A stretch of DNA of 64,000 nucleotides, taken from NCBI RefSeq assembly GCF_001417955.2, contig NZ_LKTM01000035.1, positions 31,910 to 95,909 on the forward strand. Reading direction: 5' to 3'. The first letter of the stretch is position 1; every line of letters begins with the position of its first letter. A program made the position numbers and the translations under genes. The notes below the pieces were generated by a model, which had not been told where the DNA came from, searched no databases, and was given only the letters and a program-made list of their open reading frames with translations. The stretch comes from Mycobacterium gordonae (GTDB taxonomy: Bacteria; Actinomycetota; Actinomycetes; Mycobacteriales; Mycobacteriaceae). Positions 42,102-51,487 of this stretch are shown here, one piece after another.

Positions 42102-43246
42102 ACGTCTGGACCACGCCGGAGCGCGAGCAATTGCGCAAGACCGTGCGCTCGTTCGCCGAGCGGGAGGTGCTGCCCAATATCGACGAGTGGGAGCGCACCG
42201 GCGACCTGCCGCGCGAACTGCATCTGCGCGCCGGCGAGGCGGGCCTGCTCGGGGCGAACTTCCCGGAATCGGTGGGCGGCGGTGGCGGGGATGGCGTCGA
42301 CGCGGTGTTGATCTGTGAGGAGATGCACCAATCCGGTGCTCCCGGCGGCGTTTTCGCGTCGTTGTTCACCTGCGGCATCGCGGTGCCGCACATGATCGCC
42401 TCGGGTGACCAGCGGCTGATCGACACGTATGTGCGGCCGACGCTGGCCGGTGAGAAGATCGGTTCGCTGGCCATCACCGAACCCGGCGGCGGATCCGATG
42501 TCGGGCACCTGCGGACCTCCGCGGTGAAAGACGGCGACCACTACGTGATCAACGGCGCGAAGACCTACATCACCTCCGCGGTGCGTGCCGACTTCGTGGT
42601 GACCGCGGTGCGTACCGGCGGCCCCGGCGCAGCAGGCGTTTCGCTGATCGTGGTCGACAAGGGCACGCCGGGATTCGAGGTGTCACGCAAGCTGGACAAG
42701 ATGGGCTGGCGCTCCTCGGACACCGCCGAGCTGTCCTACACCGACGTGCGGGTGCCGGTGGAGAACCTGGTCGGCGTGGAGAACACCGGCTTCGCCCAGA
42801 TCGCGCAGGCCTTCGTGTCCGAGCGGATCGCCCTTGCCGCCCAGGCCTATTCGAGTGCGCAGCGCTGCCTGGACATCACCGCACAGTGGTGCCGCGACCG
42901 GGAGACGTTCGGCCGCCCGCTGATCTCGCGGCAGTCGGTGCAGAACACCCTGGCCGAGATGGCACGGCGGATCGACGTCGCGCGGGTGTACTCGCGCCGG
43001 GTGGTGGAGCGCCAGCTCGAAGGCGAGACCAATCTGATCACCGAGGTCTGCTTCGCCAAGAACACCGCCGTCGAGGCCGGGGAATGGGTGGCCAATCAGG
43101 CCGTCCAATTGTTCGGTGGCATGGGCTATATGGCCGAATCCGAGATCGAACGCCAGTACCGCGACATGCGCATCCTGGGAATCGGCGGCGGAACCACCGA
43201 GATCCTGACCGCGCTGGCCGCCAAGCTCCTGGGGTACCAGTCATGA
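42098..43246 (+). CDS. fadE13: Acyl-CoA dehydrogenase FadE13
   Basis: 382 residues. FAD- and substrate-binding motifs LAITEPGGGSDVGHLRTSAV and NGAKTYITSA, then KMGWRSSDTAEL and QLFGGMGYMAESEIERQYRD. The usual C-terminal YEGT catalytic Glu is replaced (GIGGGTTEI), but a Glu is present in FVSERIALAA, the base position used by isovaleryl-CoA-type enzymes, so a short branched acyl-CoA is a likely substrate. Coupled on both sides by ATGA overlaps. Equivalent of Rv0975c. Confidence 0.9.
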   Translation: MNVWTTPEREQLRKTVRSFAEREVLPNIDEWERTGDLPRELHLRAGEAGLLGANFPESVGGGGGDGVDAVLICEEMHQSGAPGGVFASLFTCGIAVPHMIASGDQRLIDTYVRPTLAGEKIGSLAITEPGGGSDVGHLRTSAVKDGDHYVINGAKTYITSAVRADFVVTAVRTGGPGAAGVSLIVVDKGTPGFEVSRKLDKMGWRSSDTAELSYTDVRVPVENLVGVENTGFAQIAQAFVSERIALAAQAYSSAQRCLDITAQWCRDRETFGRPLISRQSVQNTLAEMARRIDVARVYSRRVVERQLEGETNLITEVCFAKNTAVEAGEWVANQAVQLFGGMGYMAESEIERQYRDMRILGIGGGTTEILTALAAKLLGYQS

Positions 43247-44838
43247 GCTTGTTGAAATCCACCCTCGACCCGAATGGGCCCACCTTCACCGAGGCGGCTG
43301 CCGCGTCGACCACCAAGCTCGACGAGATCGCCGCCGAGTTCGCCAACGCCGTCGAAGGCGGCGGGCCGAAATACGTTGACCGCCATCACGCACGCGGCAA
43401 GCTGACCGCCCGCGAGCGCATCGAGTTGCTGGTCGACCCCGACTCACCGTTCCTGGAACTCAGCCCACTGGCGGCCTGGGGCAGCCCCTTCAAGGTCGGC
43501 GCCAGCACCGTCACCGGGATCGGCGTCGTCGAGGGTGTCGAGTGCATGATCGTCGCCAACGACCCCACGGTCAAAGGCGGCACCAGCAACCCCTGGACGC
43601 TGAAGAAGATCCTGCGCGCCAACCAGATCGCCTTCGAGAACCGGCTTCCGGTGATCTCTCTGGTGGAATCCGGGGGTGCCGACCTGCCGACCCAGAAGGA
43701 GATCTTCATTCCGGGCGGTCGGATGTTCCGTGACCTGACCCGGCTCTCGGCCGCCGGAATCCCGACCATCGCACTGGTATTCGGCAACTCCACCGCGGGC
43801 GGCGCCTATGTGCCCGGCATGTCCGATCACGTGGTGATGATCAAGGAGCGCTCCAAGGTGTTCCTGGCCGGCCCGCCGCTGGTGAAGATGGCCACCGGCG
43901 AGGAATCTGACGACGAGTCGCTCGGTGGTGCCGAAATGCACGCCCGCATCTCGGGTCTGGCCGACTACTTCGCGCACGACGAGCTGGATGCGATTCGGAT
44001 CGGGCGCCGCGTCGTGGCCCGGTTGAACTGGACAAAGCAGGGACCGGCGCCCAAGCCGGTCACCGAGCCGCTGTTCGACACCGAGGAACTGATCGGGATC
44101 GTGCCCGCCGATCTGCGCATCCCGTTCGATCCGCGTGAGGTGATCGCCCGCATCGTCGACGGCTCCGACTTCGACGAGTTCAAGCCGCTGTACGGTTCGT
44201 CACTGGTGACCGGGTGGGCCCAATTGCACGGCTATCCCATCGGCATTCTGGCCAACGCGCGCGGCGTGCTGTTCAGCGAGGAGTCGCAGAAGGCCACCCA
44301 GTTCATCCAGCTGGCCAATCGTTCGAACACGCCATTGTTGTTCTTGCACAACACCACCGGCTACATGGTGGGCAAGGACTACGAAGAGGGCGGCATGATC
44401 AAGCACGGCTCGATGATGATCAACGCCGTGTCCAACTCGACCGTGCCGCACATCTCGCTGCTGATCGGCGCCTCATACGGCGCGGGCCACTACGGGATGT
44501 GTGGCCGCGCCTACGATCCGCGGTTCCTGTTCGCCTGGCCCAGCGCCAAATCCGCCGTCATGGGCGGGGCGCAGCTGTCGGGGGTGCTGTCCATCGTGGC
44601 CCGTGCGGCCGCCGAGGCCCGTGGCCAACAGGTCGATGAGGCGGCGGACGCGGCGATGCGGGCCGCCGTCGAAGGCCAGATCGAGGCCGAGTCGCTGCCG
44701 CTGGTGTTGTCGGGAATGCTCTACGACGACGGGGTGATCGACCCGCGCGACACCCGCACCGTGCTGGGAATGTGTCTGTCCGCCATAGCCAATGGCCCGA
44801 TCAAGGGGACGTCGAACTTCGGCGTCTTCCGGATGTGA
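43243..44838 (+). CDS. accD2: Acyl-CoA carboxylase carboxyltransferase (beta) subunit AccD2
   Basis: 531 residues. Carboxyltransferase domains with SGGADLPTQKEIFIPGGRMFRD, GNSTAGGAYVPGMSDHVVMIK, LFLHNTTGYMVGKDYEEGGMIKHG and ASYGAGHYGMCGRAYDPRF. The sequence resembles methylcrotonyl-/geranyl-CoA carboxylase beta subunits more than propionyl-CoA types. Start ATG at 43243 overlaps the fadE13 stop. Works with the biotin-carrying subunit encoded next. Confidence 0.92.
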   Translation: MSLLKSTLDPNGPTFTEAAAASTTKLDEIAAEFANAVEGGGPKYVDRHHARGKLTARERIELLVDPDSPFLELSPLAAWGSPFKVGASTVTGIGVVEGVECMIVANDPTVKGGTSNPWTLKKILRANQIAFENRLPVISLVESGGADLPTQKEIFIPGGRMFRDLTRLSAAGIPTIALVFGNSTAGGAYVPGMSDHVVMIKERSKVFLAGPPLVKMATGEESDDESLGGAEMHARISGLADYFAHDELDAIRIGRRVVARLNWTKQGPAPKPVTEPLFDTEELIGIVPADLRIPFDPREVIARIVDGSDFDEFKPLYGSSLVTGWAQLHGYPIGILANARGVLFSEESQKATQFIQLANRSNTPLLFLHNTTGYMVGKDYEEGGMIKHGSMMINAVSNSTVPHISLLIGASYGAGHYGMCGRAYDPRFLFAWPSAKSAVMGGAQLSGVLSIVARAAAEARGQQVDEAADAAMRAAVEGQIEAESLPLVLSGMLYDDGVIDPRDTRTVLGMCLSAIANGPIKGTSNFGVFRM

Positions 44839-44843
44839 GCTTC

Positions 44844-46823
44844 ATGGGGATCACGAGAGTACTGGTTGCCAACCGCGGCGAGATCGCCCGGCGGGTGTTC
44901 GCCACCTGCCGGCGGCTCGGTCTGGGCACCGTCGCCGTCTACACCGATCCGGACGCGGCCTCCCCGCACGTCGCCGAGGCCGACGCCCGCGTTCGGCTGG
45001 CGAAGACCAACGACTACCTCAACGCCGAGGCCATCATCGCGGCGGCGCGGGCGGCCGGTGCCGACGCCGTACATCCGGGCTACGGATTCCTCTCCGAGAA
45101 CGCCGAATTCGCCGCCGCCGTGCAGGATGCCGGTCTGACCTGGGTCGGGCCGCCGGTCGATTCGGTGCGCGCGATGGGCTCCAAGATCGAGTCCAAGAAG
45201 CTGATGTCGGCGGCGGGCGTACCGGTGCTCGAAGAGCTCGATCCGGAGACGGTGACGCAGGGCCAACTGCCGGTGCTGGTCAAGGCGTCCGCCGGCGGCG
45301 GGGGCCGCGGTATGCGGGTGGTGCGGGAATTGTCCGCCCTGGCAGGCGAAGTCGAGGCCGCGCAACGAGAGGCGCAGTCCGCGTTCGGTGACCCGACCGT
45401 CTTCTGCGAGCGTTATCTGCCGACCGGGCACCACATCGAAGTGCAGGTGATGGCCGACCAGCACGGCACCGTCTGGGCAGTCGGCGAACGGGAATGCTCC
45501 ATCCAGCGTCGACACCAGAAAGTGATCGAAGAGGCGCCGTCGCCGTTGGTCGAGCGCACGCCGGGGATGCGCGAGAAGCTGTTCGAGGCCGCCCGGCTGG
45601 CCGCCGGCGCGATCGGCTACACGGGTGCCGGCACGGTCGAATTCCTCGCCGATGATGACGGTGAGTTCTTCTTCCTCGAGATGAACACCCGGCTGCAGGT
45701 CGAGCACCCCGTCACCGAGGAGACCACCGGCCTGGACCTGGTCGAGCTGCAGCTCGAGGTCGCCGACGGAGGCCATCTGAGTGCCGAACCCCCTGCAGCG
45801 CAGGGCCATTCGATCGAGGTGCGGCTCTATGCCGAGGACCCCGCCCAGGGCTGGCAGCCCCAGGCCGGCACCGTGCATCGCATCCACGTGCCCTCGGTAC
45901 GCGCAGAGTTCAGCACGCTCGGGCACCGGACCGGGATCCGCTTGGATTCCGGCATCGTCGACGGTTCGGCCGTGTCGATTTTCTACGACCCGATGCTGGC
46001 GAAGGTCATCTCGTACGCCCCGACGCGCCGGCAGTCGGCGCTGGTGCTCGCCGACGCGCTGGCCCGCGCCCAGGTGCACGGGCTGCGCACCAACCGTGAG
46101 CTGCTGGTGAACGTGCTGCGGCACCCGGCGTTCCTGGACGGGGCAACCGACACCGCGTTCTTCGACACCCACGGGCTGGCCGAGTTGTCGGCGCCGCTTG
46201 CCGACGGCGCGACGGTGCGGGTCTCGGCGATCGCGGCCGCGCTGGCCGACGCCGCGCACAACCGCGCCATCGCCGGCGCGTTGGGCTCACTCCCCTCCGG
46301 CTGGCGCAACCTGACCTCGGGCTACCAGGTCAAGACCTACCGGGACGCCACCGACACCGAACAGCGGGTTGAATACCGTTTCACCCGAACAGCTTTGGCG
46401 TTGCCACACGATCCGACGGTGCAGCTGGTGTCCGCGTCACCGCATGAGGTCGTGCTGGCCGAACACGGGGTGGCCTGCGCCTACTCGGTGACGCGGTTCG
46501 GCGACGACGTCTATGTCGACTCCGCGCGCGGACCGGTGCACCTGGTGGCCGTGCCGCGGTTCCCCGAACCGGGTTCGGCCGTCGAGCAGGGCTCACTGGT
46601 TGCGCCCATGCCCGGCAACGTCATTCGTATCGGCGCTGAAGTCGGCGCCACCGTCACCGCCGGCCAGCCGCTGATCTGGCTGGAAGCCATGAAGATGGAG
46701 CACACGATCACCGCGCCGAACGACGGCGTGCTCGCCGAGATCAATGTGCAAACCGGCCAGCAAGTCGAGGTGGGCGCCGTACTGGCGCGCGTGGAAGCAC
46801 CCGAATCAGAAGGAGATTCGTAA
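44844..46823 (+). CDS. accA2: Acyl-CoA carboxylase biotin carboxylase/carrier (alpha) subunit AccA2
   Basis: 659 residues. Biotin carboxylase domain (about 1-445): VLVANRGEIARRV, HPGYGFLSENAEFA, ATP-grasp KASAGGGGRGMRVV, EMNTRLQVEHPVTE; a middle domain; and a C-terminal biotin carrier with the biotinylated Lys in EAMKMEHT (about residue 620). This is the length and order of methylcrotonyl-CoA carboxylase alpha. ATG at 44844, five bases after the accD2 stop; its own stop overlaps the fadE12 start (TAATG). Confidence 0.93.
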   Translation: MGITRVLVANRGEIARRVFATCRRLGLGTVAVYTDPDAASPHVAEADARVRLAKTNDYLNAEAIIAAARAAGADAVHPGYGFLSENAEFAAAVQDAGLTWVGPPVDSVRAMGSKIESKKLMSAAGVPVLEELDPETVTQGQLPVLVKASAGGGGRGMRVVRELSALAGEVEAAQREAQSAFGDPTVFCERYLPTGHHIEVQVMADQHGTVWAVGERECSIQRRHQKVIEEAPSPLVERTPGMREKLFEAARLAAGAIGYTGAGTVEFLADDDGEFFFLEMNTRLQVEHPVTEETTGLDLVELQLEVADGGHLSAEPPAAQGHSIEVRLYAEDPAQGWQPQAGTVHRIHVPSVRAEFSTLGHRTGIRLDSGIVDGSAVSIFYDPMLAKVISYAPTRRQSALVLADALARAQVHGLRTNRELLVNVLRHPAFLDGATDTAFFDTHGLAELSAPLADGATVRVSAIAAALADAAHNRAIAGALGSLPSGWRNLTSGYQVKTYRDATDTEQRVEYRFTRTALALPHDPTVQLVSASPHEVVLAEHGVACAYSVTRFGDDVYVDSARGPVHLVAVPRFPEPGSAVEQGSLVAPMPGNVIRIGAEVGATVTAGQPLIWLEAMKMEHTITAPNDGVLAEINVQTGQQVEVGAVLARVEAPESEGDS

Positions 46824-47989
46824 TGTCCGAAACCAGCTTCATCGAAAGCGAAGACCGCCAGGCGCTGCGCAAAGCGGTACGCGAGTGGGCGTCCGGCTAC
46901 GGTGCCGAGTACTACCTGAAGAAAGCCCGAGCCCAGGAGCACACCACTGAATTGTGGTCCGAGGCCGGCAAACTCGGGTTCCTCGGGGTAAACCTGCCCG
47001 AGGAGTACGGCGGCGGCGGAGCCGGCATGTACGAGCTCGCGCTGGTCATGGAGGAGATGGCGGCCGCCGGCAGCGCGCTGCTGCTCATGGTGGTGTCGCC
47101 GGCGATCAACGGCACCATCATCAGCAAGTTCGGCACCGAGGAGCAGAAGAAGCGCTGGGTCCCCGCGATCGCCGACGGCACGCTCACCATGGCGTTCGCC
47201 ATCACCGAACCCGATGCCGGATCGAACTCGCACAAGATCACCACGACGGCCCGCCGGGACGGCAGCGACTGGATCCTCAAGGGCCAGAAGGTCTACATCT
47301 CGGGCGTCGACCAGGCCCAGGCGGTGCTCGTGGTGGGTCGCACCGAGGAGGCCAAGACCGGCAAGCTGCGGCCGGCGCTGTTCGTGGTGCCCACCGACTC
47401 GCCCGGCTTCACTTACACACCGATCGAGATGGAGCTGATCAGCCCCGAACGCCAGTTCCAGGTGTTCATCGACGACGTGCGGCTGCCGTCGGACGCGCTC
47501 GTCGGAGCCGAAGACGCAGCGATCGCACAGCTTTTCGCGGGCCTGAACCCCGAACGCATCATGGGTGCGGCCAGCGCCGTCGGGATGGGCCGGTTCGCGC
47601 TCGACAAAGCCGTCGACTACGTCAAGACCCGCAACGTCTGGGGCGCCCCGATCGGCTCCCACCAGGGTCTGGCGCACCCGTTGGCGCAGTGCCACATCGA
47701 GGTCGAGCTGGCCAAGCTGATGATGCAGAAGGCGGCGACGCTCTACGACGCCGGCGATGACGGCGGCGCGGCGCAGGCCGCGAACATGGCCAAGTACGCG
47801 GCCGGCGAGGCGTCCACCCGGGCCGTCGACCAGGCCGTGCAGTCGATGGGCGGAAACGGGCTCACCAAGGAGTACGGCGTGGCCGCCATGTTGACGGCGT
47901 CGAGGCTGGCGCGGATCGCCCCGATCAGCCGCGAGATGGTGCTCAACTTCGTCGCGCAGACGTCGCTGGGCCTGCCCCGCTCGTACTGA
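46823..47989 (+). CDS. fadE12: Acyl-CoA dehydrogenase FadE12
   Basis: 388 residues. FAITEPDAGSNSHKITTTA and KGQKVYISGVDQAQ mark the FAD/substrate site; LGFLGVNLPEEYGGGG is the N-terminal motif. The C-terminal YEGT Glu is absent (ARIAPISREM), while NPERIMGAAS keeps a Glu at the isovaleryl-CoA-dehydrogenase position. With FadE13 this gives two dehydrogenation steps in one operon. Start and stop both overlap neighbours (TAATG, TGATG). Confidence 0.9.
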   Translation: MSETSFIESEDRQALRKAVREWASGYGAEYYLKKARAQEHTTELWSEAGKLGFLGVNLPEEYGGGGAGMYELALVMEEMAAAGSALLLMVVSPAINGTIISKFGTEEQKKRWVPAIADGTLTMAFAITEPDAGSNSHKITTTARRDGSDWILKGQKVYISGVDQAQAVLVVGRTEEAKTGKLRPALFVVPTDSPGFTYTPIEMELISPERQFQVFIDDVRLPSDALVGAEDAAIAQLFAGLNPERIMGAASAVGMGRFALDKAVDYVKTRNVWGAPIGSHQGLAHPLAQCHIEVELAKLMMQKAATLYDAGDDGGAAQAANMAKYAAGEASTRAVDQAVQSMGGNGLTKEYGVAAMLTASRLARIAPISREMVLNFVAQTSLGLPRSY

Positions 47990-48777
47990 TGGACACACTC
48001 GTCGAGTACGCCCGGGAAGGCGTGGCCGCCAGGCTCACGCTGAACTCACCGCACAACCGCAACGCGCTGTCGACCACGCTGGTCACCCAACTGCACGAGG
48101 GGCTGCGCGCCGCCGCCGCGGACCCCGGGGTGCGCGTGGTGGTGCTAGGACACACCGGTGGCACCTTCTGCGCGGGTGCGGACCTCAGCGAAGCCGGTGG
48201 TGGCGGTGACCCCTTCCAGTCCGCGGTGGCACGAGCCAAGGAGATGACCGCGGTCTTGCGCGCGATCGTCTCCTCACCGCGGCCGGTGATCGGCGCCATC
48301 GACGGCCATGTGCGGGCCGGCGGATTCGGTCTGGTCGGTGCGTGCGACATGGTGGTCGCCGGGCCGCGCAGCACCTTTGCCCTGACCGAGGCCCGCATCG
48401 GCGTCGCGCCGGCGATCATCTCGCTGACCCTGCTGCCGAAGCTGTCCGCGCGAGCCGCCGCACGCTACTACCTCACGGGTGAAACCTTCGGCGCCAGCGA
48501 AGCCGCCGAGATCGGTTTGGTCACCCTGGCCGCCGACGACGTGGACGCCGCGGTGGCCGGTCTGGTCGCCGACGTCGGACGGGGATCGCCGCAGGGCCTG
48601 GCGGCATCCAAGGCGCTCACCACCGCCGCCGTACTGGAAGGCTTCGATCGTGACGCCGAGCGGCTCACCGAGGAATCGGCACGGCTGTTCGTCTCCGAAG
48701 AGGCGCGCGAAGGCATGCTCGCTTTTCTGCAGAAACGGGCTCCGAGCTGGGTCGCCGACACCGGCTCGGGCTCCTGA
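47989..48777 (+). CDS. echA7: Enoyl-CoA hydratase/isomerase EchA7
   Basis: 262 residues. Crotonase fold with oxyanion-hole segments GGTFCAGADLSEAG (about 56-69) and GHVRAGGFGLVGACDMVVA (about 105-123), then ARIGVAPAIISLTLL. In this context it could be a methylglutaconyl- or isohexenylglutaconyl-CoA hydratase. Last gene of the run starting at 40380; the start overlaps the fadE12 stop (TGATG). Confidence 0.9.
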   Translation: MDTLVEYAREGVAARLTLNSPHNRNALSTTLVTQLHEGLRAAAADPGVRVVVLGHTGGTFCAGADLSEAGGGGDPFQSAVARAKEMTAVLRAIVSSPRPVIGAIDGHVRAGGFGLVGACDMVVAGPRSTFALTEARIGVAPAIISLTLLPKLSARAAARYYLTGETFGASEAAEIGLVTLAADDVDAAVAGLVADVGRGSPQGLAASKALTTAAVLEGFDRDAERLTEESARLFVSEEAREGMLAFLQKRAPSWVADTGSGS

Positions 48778-48861
48778 CGGGGCCGCTCGCACGCTGGGAA
48801 GGTTGCAGTTCAGCCAACACCTTTTGCAGCAAACCGGGAAAGTCGTAAGCTCGCGGGTGAG

Positions 48862-49464
48862 ATGACCAACCCAGCCCAGCGTGATGTGAAGGCCACGCGA
48901 GACGAACTGTCGCGCGCAGAGGACACCGACCGCATCCAGATTGCGCAGTTGCTGGCCTACGCGGCCGAACAGGGTCGCCTCCAGCTCAACGAATACGAAG
49001 ACCGGCTAACCAAGGCGTACGCCGCCACCACCTATCAGGAACTGGACCAGCTCCGCGCCGACTTGCCCGGCACCGCGGTCAGCGCGCGGCGCGGCGGCAA
49101 CTGCAATCCGGCCCCGTCCACGCTGCTGCTGGCCATCATGAGCGGGTTCGAGCGCCGCGGCCGCTGGAACGTGCCGAAGAAGTTGACCACCTTCACGTTC
49201 TGGGGCAGCGGGGTCATCGACCTTCGCTACGCAGACTTCACCTCCACCGAGGTCGAGATTCACGCGTACTCGATCATGAGCGCTCAGACCTTCCTGTTGC
49301 CGCCCGAAGTCAACGTCGAAATCGAGGGACACGGCGTGATGGGCAACTTCGACCACGAAGTGGTCGGCGAGGGCACCCGGGGAGCTCCCAAGGTGAAGAT
49401 CAAGGGCTTCTCGCTGTGGGGTGGCGTCGGCATCAAGCGCAAGGCGCGCAAGGCCCGCAAGTAA
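48862..49464 (+). CDS. DUF1707 / LiaF-like cell-envelope protein (Rv0966c-like)
   Basis: 200 residues. DUF1707 at the N-terminus (about 14-68: LSRAEDTDRIQIAQLLAYAAEQGRLQLNEYEDRLTKAYAATTYQEL) and a beta-rich C-terminal domain (about 95-190: TFWGSGVIDLRYADFTSTEVEIHAYSIMS) of the cell-wall-active-antibiotics response type. No membrane helix. Role unknown; related proteins respond to envelope stress. ATG at 48862; a TAAGCT -10 lies ten bases upstream. Confidence 0.83.
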   Translation: MTNPAQRDVKATRDELSRAEDTDRIQIAQLLAYAAEQGRLQLNEYEDRLTKAYAATTYQELDQLRADLPGTAVSARRGGNCNPAPSTLLLAIMSGFERRGRWNVPKKLTTFTFWGSGVIDLRYADFTSTEVEIHAYSIMSAQTFLLPPEVNVEIEGHGVMGNFDHEVVGEGTRGAPKVKIKGFSLWGGVGIKRKARKARK

Positions 49465-49553
49465 TCCACAGCTGGCCGCTGGGGTGAGTGGCCGGCCCCG
49501 TTTTCCGATGCCAGGCTTCGTCGTACGTTCGCGTCGGCGGAAGGCGGGTTGCG

Positions 49554-49847
49554 GTGGCGGCAACAGAGTTGCGAGCGTTTCCGGACATGCTCTTGTACGT
49601 CAGCATCCAACTGAACAACCATGCCCGGGTCCTGCACGGGGTGCAGCGGTCCTGCGACCGAGACGTCGACGGTGCGCAGCCAGGGTGGGTGGGCTCGTCG
49701 GGCGCGGCGTTGTCGGAGTTACTGAATCGGTGGGCCGCCGCCGCCGCAGGACACCTGGCCCGCCTCGGTGAGCATGCCGACGGCATCCGGTCGGCGGCCG
49801 CCGGTTTAGGCGAGATGGAGCAGAGCAACGCCGCCTCACTGCGATGA
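49554..49847 (+). CDS. WXG100-family (ESX/type VII) protein
   Basis: 97 residues, the standard WXG100 length, from GTG at 49554 preceded by GGAAGG. Helix-turn-helix hairpin with the turn [22 protein letters not shown] (Trp-Val-Gly). Members are exported by ESX systems, usually as a pair. Its stop overlaps the next start (ATGA), so it is coupled to the hydrolase gene and may be the export partner of that protein. No ESX machinery genes are in the window. Confidence 0.72.
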   Translation: MAATELRAFPDMLLYVSIQLNNHARVLHGVQRSCDRDVDGAQPGWVGSSGAALSELLNRWAAAAAGHLARLGEHADGIRSAAAGLGEMEQSNAASLR

Positions 49848-51487
49848 CGGTCACCCTGGCCGATATCGATCGCTGGGATCCCGCCGCGATCACCACGGTC
49901 TTCGACGCTGCAATCAGGCGCGCACACGGCACCCGTACCGCGGCGGCGGCAATCACCGAACTGATGCGCCTGCTGAGTTTCGGGGGTGACGCCGCGGAGG
50001 CAGCGCACGCGGCGACCGGACATACCGCGCTCGTCCTGGACGACCACGCCGACGCGTGTGCTGCCGTGGCACGGGCCGCCGAACAATCGGCGGAGGAAAT
50101 CGCCGCCATCAAGCGGCGCCTGGCGGCGCTGCGGGACGGCGCACGGGCAAGCCACGTCGAAATCGACGAGGCGCTGGGTACCGCGTTGCCGCCGTCGGAC
50201 CTGGCCGGCTTTCCTGCCGCGGACCAGCAGGCCATCGTCGGCGCGGCCGTGCGGCTGACCGAAAGCCTGCAAAGCCTGCTGGCGGATGCCGAACGGGCAG
50301 ACGAAGATCTGGCCGCGGCCATCCGTGGCGCCGACGGCGACCTCGATCGTGAACTCGTCGACGCGCAACTAGGTCACCAGCCGCCCAGGATGCCGCAACT
50401 GCCGCCACCCGGCACCGATCCCGATGCCGTCGCCCGGTGGTGGCAAGCGCTGACGCCGGGCCAGCAGGACCGGGTGAAGCAGTGGTTTCCGGGCGCGCTA
50501 CGTAACCTCGACGGGATTCCCGGCAGCGTCCGCAGTGAACTCAATACTCCTGTGCTGCAACGGGAACTCATCCGGTTGCAGCAGGGGTGGGTCGACTCCT
50601 ACGGGTGGCACACCGACCCCGGCCAGCTGGCCGACCTGACCGCACTGCGCGATACCCTGGCCGCCAATCCCGACTCCCGGCTGCTGCTGCTGGACACCGT
50701 AACCACCCCGGGCAAGGTGCTGGCGGCCGTTGCGGTCGGCGACGTCGACAACGCCGAGCGGGTCGGCGTCACCGTGGGCGGCCTGACCACCCGGGTGAGC
50801 GACAGCACCGCGAACATGGTGCGGCAGGCCGCATTTCAGCGCGACGAGGCGCGGCTGCTGCGCCGCAACGCCGGCCTCGCCGATGCCGATGCAGTGGCCT
50901 CGATCGCCTGGCTCGGTTACGACGCACCGGACAGTCTGCGGGACGTGGCGCACGACTGGCTCGCGCGCGACGGTGCGCGGGCGCTGAACAGCTTCTACCG
51001 TGGCCTGGCTGTGGCCGGCAACATCGCGGACCCCGGGATCGTCGCCTTCGGCCACTCCTACGGATCGTTGACCACGAGCCTCGCGTTGCAACAGGGCGCG
51101 CCGGTCAGCGACGTGGTGCTCTACGGTTCACCCGGGGCCGAGCTCACCGACGCCTCTCAACTCGGCGTCCCGCCCGGACACGCCTATTACATGATCGGCG
51201 CCGATGATGTTGTCGCCGAACTGCTTCCGGGATTCGCAGCGTTCGGCGCCCCGCCGCAGGACGTGCCCGGCATGGCGGAGTTGTCCACCGATGAGGGGTA
51301 CGCATGGAGTGGCAGGTACGGTGACGGGCAACCGCATGAGCGGGCCTACGGACATTCGGAGTATGCCCGCATGGGAAGCGACGGGAACCTGCGGATGAGT
51401 GCCTACAATCTTGCGGTGGTGCTGGCAGGCCTACCCGCCGACCTCATCACCCCGGAGCCCGAGGATCCTGACCCGTGCGATCCGTGA
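49844..51487 (+). CDS. DUF1023 alpha/beta hydrolase with helical type VII-like N-terminal domain (Rv0963c-like)
   Basis: 547 residues. Residues about 1-165 are helical and Ala/Glu-rich with [12 protein letters not shown], a WxG-like turn with Phe in place of Trp, as in type VII effector N-termini. Residues about 230-530 form a DUF1023 alpha/beta hydrolase with nucleophile motif GHSYGS (about residue 402-407) and a [11 protein letters not shown] acidic region. No signal peptide, so export through an ESX system is plausible. The 3' end overlaps the lipoprotein gene by 13 bases. Confidence 0.78.
   Translation: MTVTLADIDRWDPAAITTVFDAAIRRAHGTRTAAAAITELMRLLSFGGDAAEAAHAATGHTALVLDDHADACAAVARAAEQSAEEIAAIKRRLAALRDGARASHVEIDEALGTALPPSDLAGFPAADQQAIVGAAVRLTESLQSLLADAERADEDLAAAIRGADGDLDRELVDAQLGHQPPRMPQLPPPGTDPDAVARWWQALTPGQQDRVKQWFPGALRNLDGIPGSVRSELNTPVLQRELIRLQQGWVDSYGWHTDPGQLADLTALRDTLAANPDSRLLLLDTVTTPGKVLAAVAVGDVDNAERVGVTVGGLTTRVSDSTANMVRQAAFQRDEARLLRRNAGLADADAVASIAWLGYDAPDSLRDVAHDWLARDGARALNSFYRGLAVAGNIADPGIVAFGHSYGSLTTSLALQQGAPVSDVVLYGSPGAELTDASQLGVPPGHAYYMIGADDVVAELLPGFAAFGAPPQDVPGMAELSTDEGYAWSGRYGDGQPHERAYGHSEYARMGSDGNLRMSAYNLAVVLAGLPADLITPEPEDPDPCDP

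Noticed and set aside
44721..47998. Two long minus-strand frames opposite accA2 and fadE12
   Set aside because: Shadows of well-supported coupled genes.
48857..48865. Two-codon leaderless leader (GTG AGA TGA) before the DUF1707 gene
   Set aside because: Too short to distinguish from chance, and the -10 spacing is only five bases.
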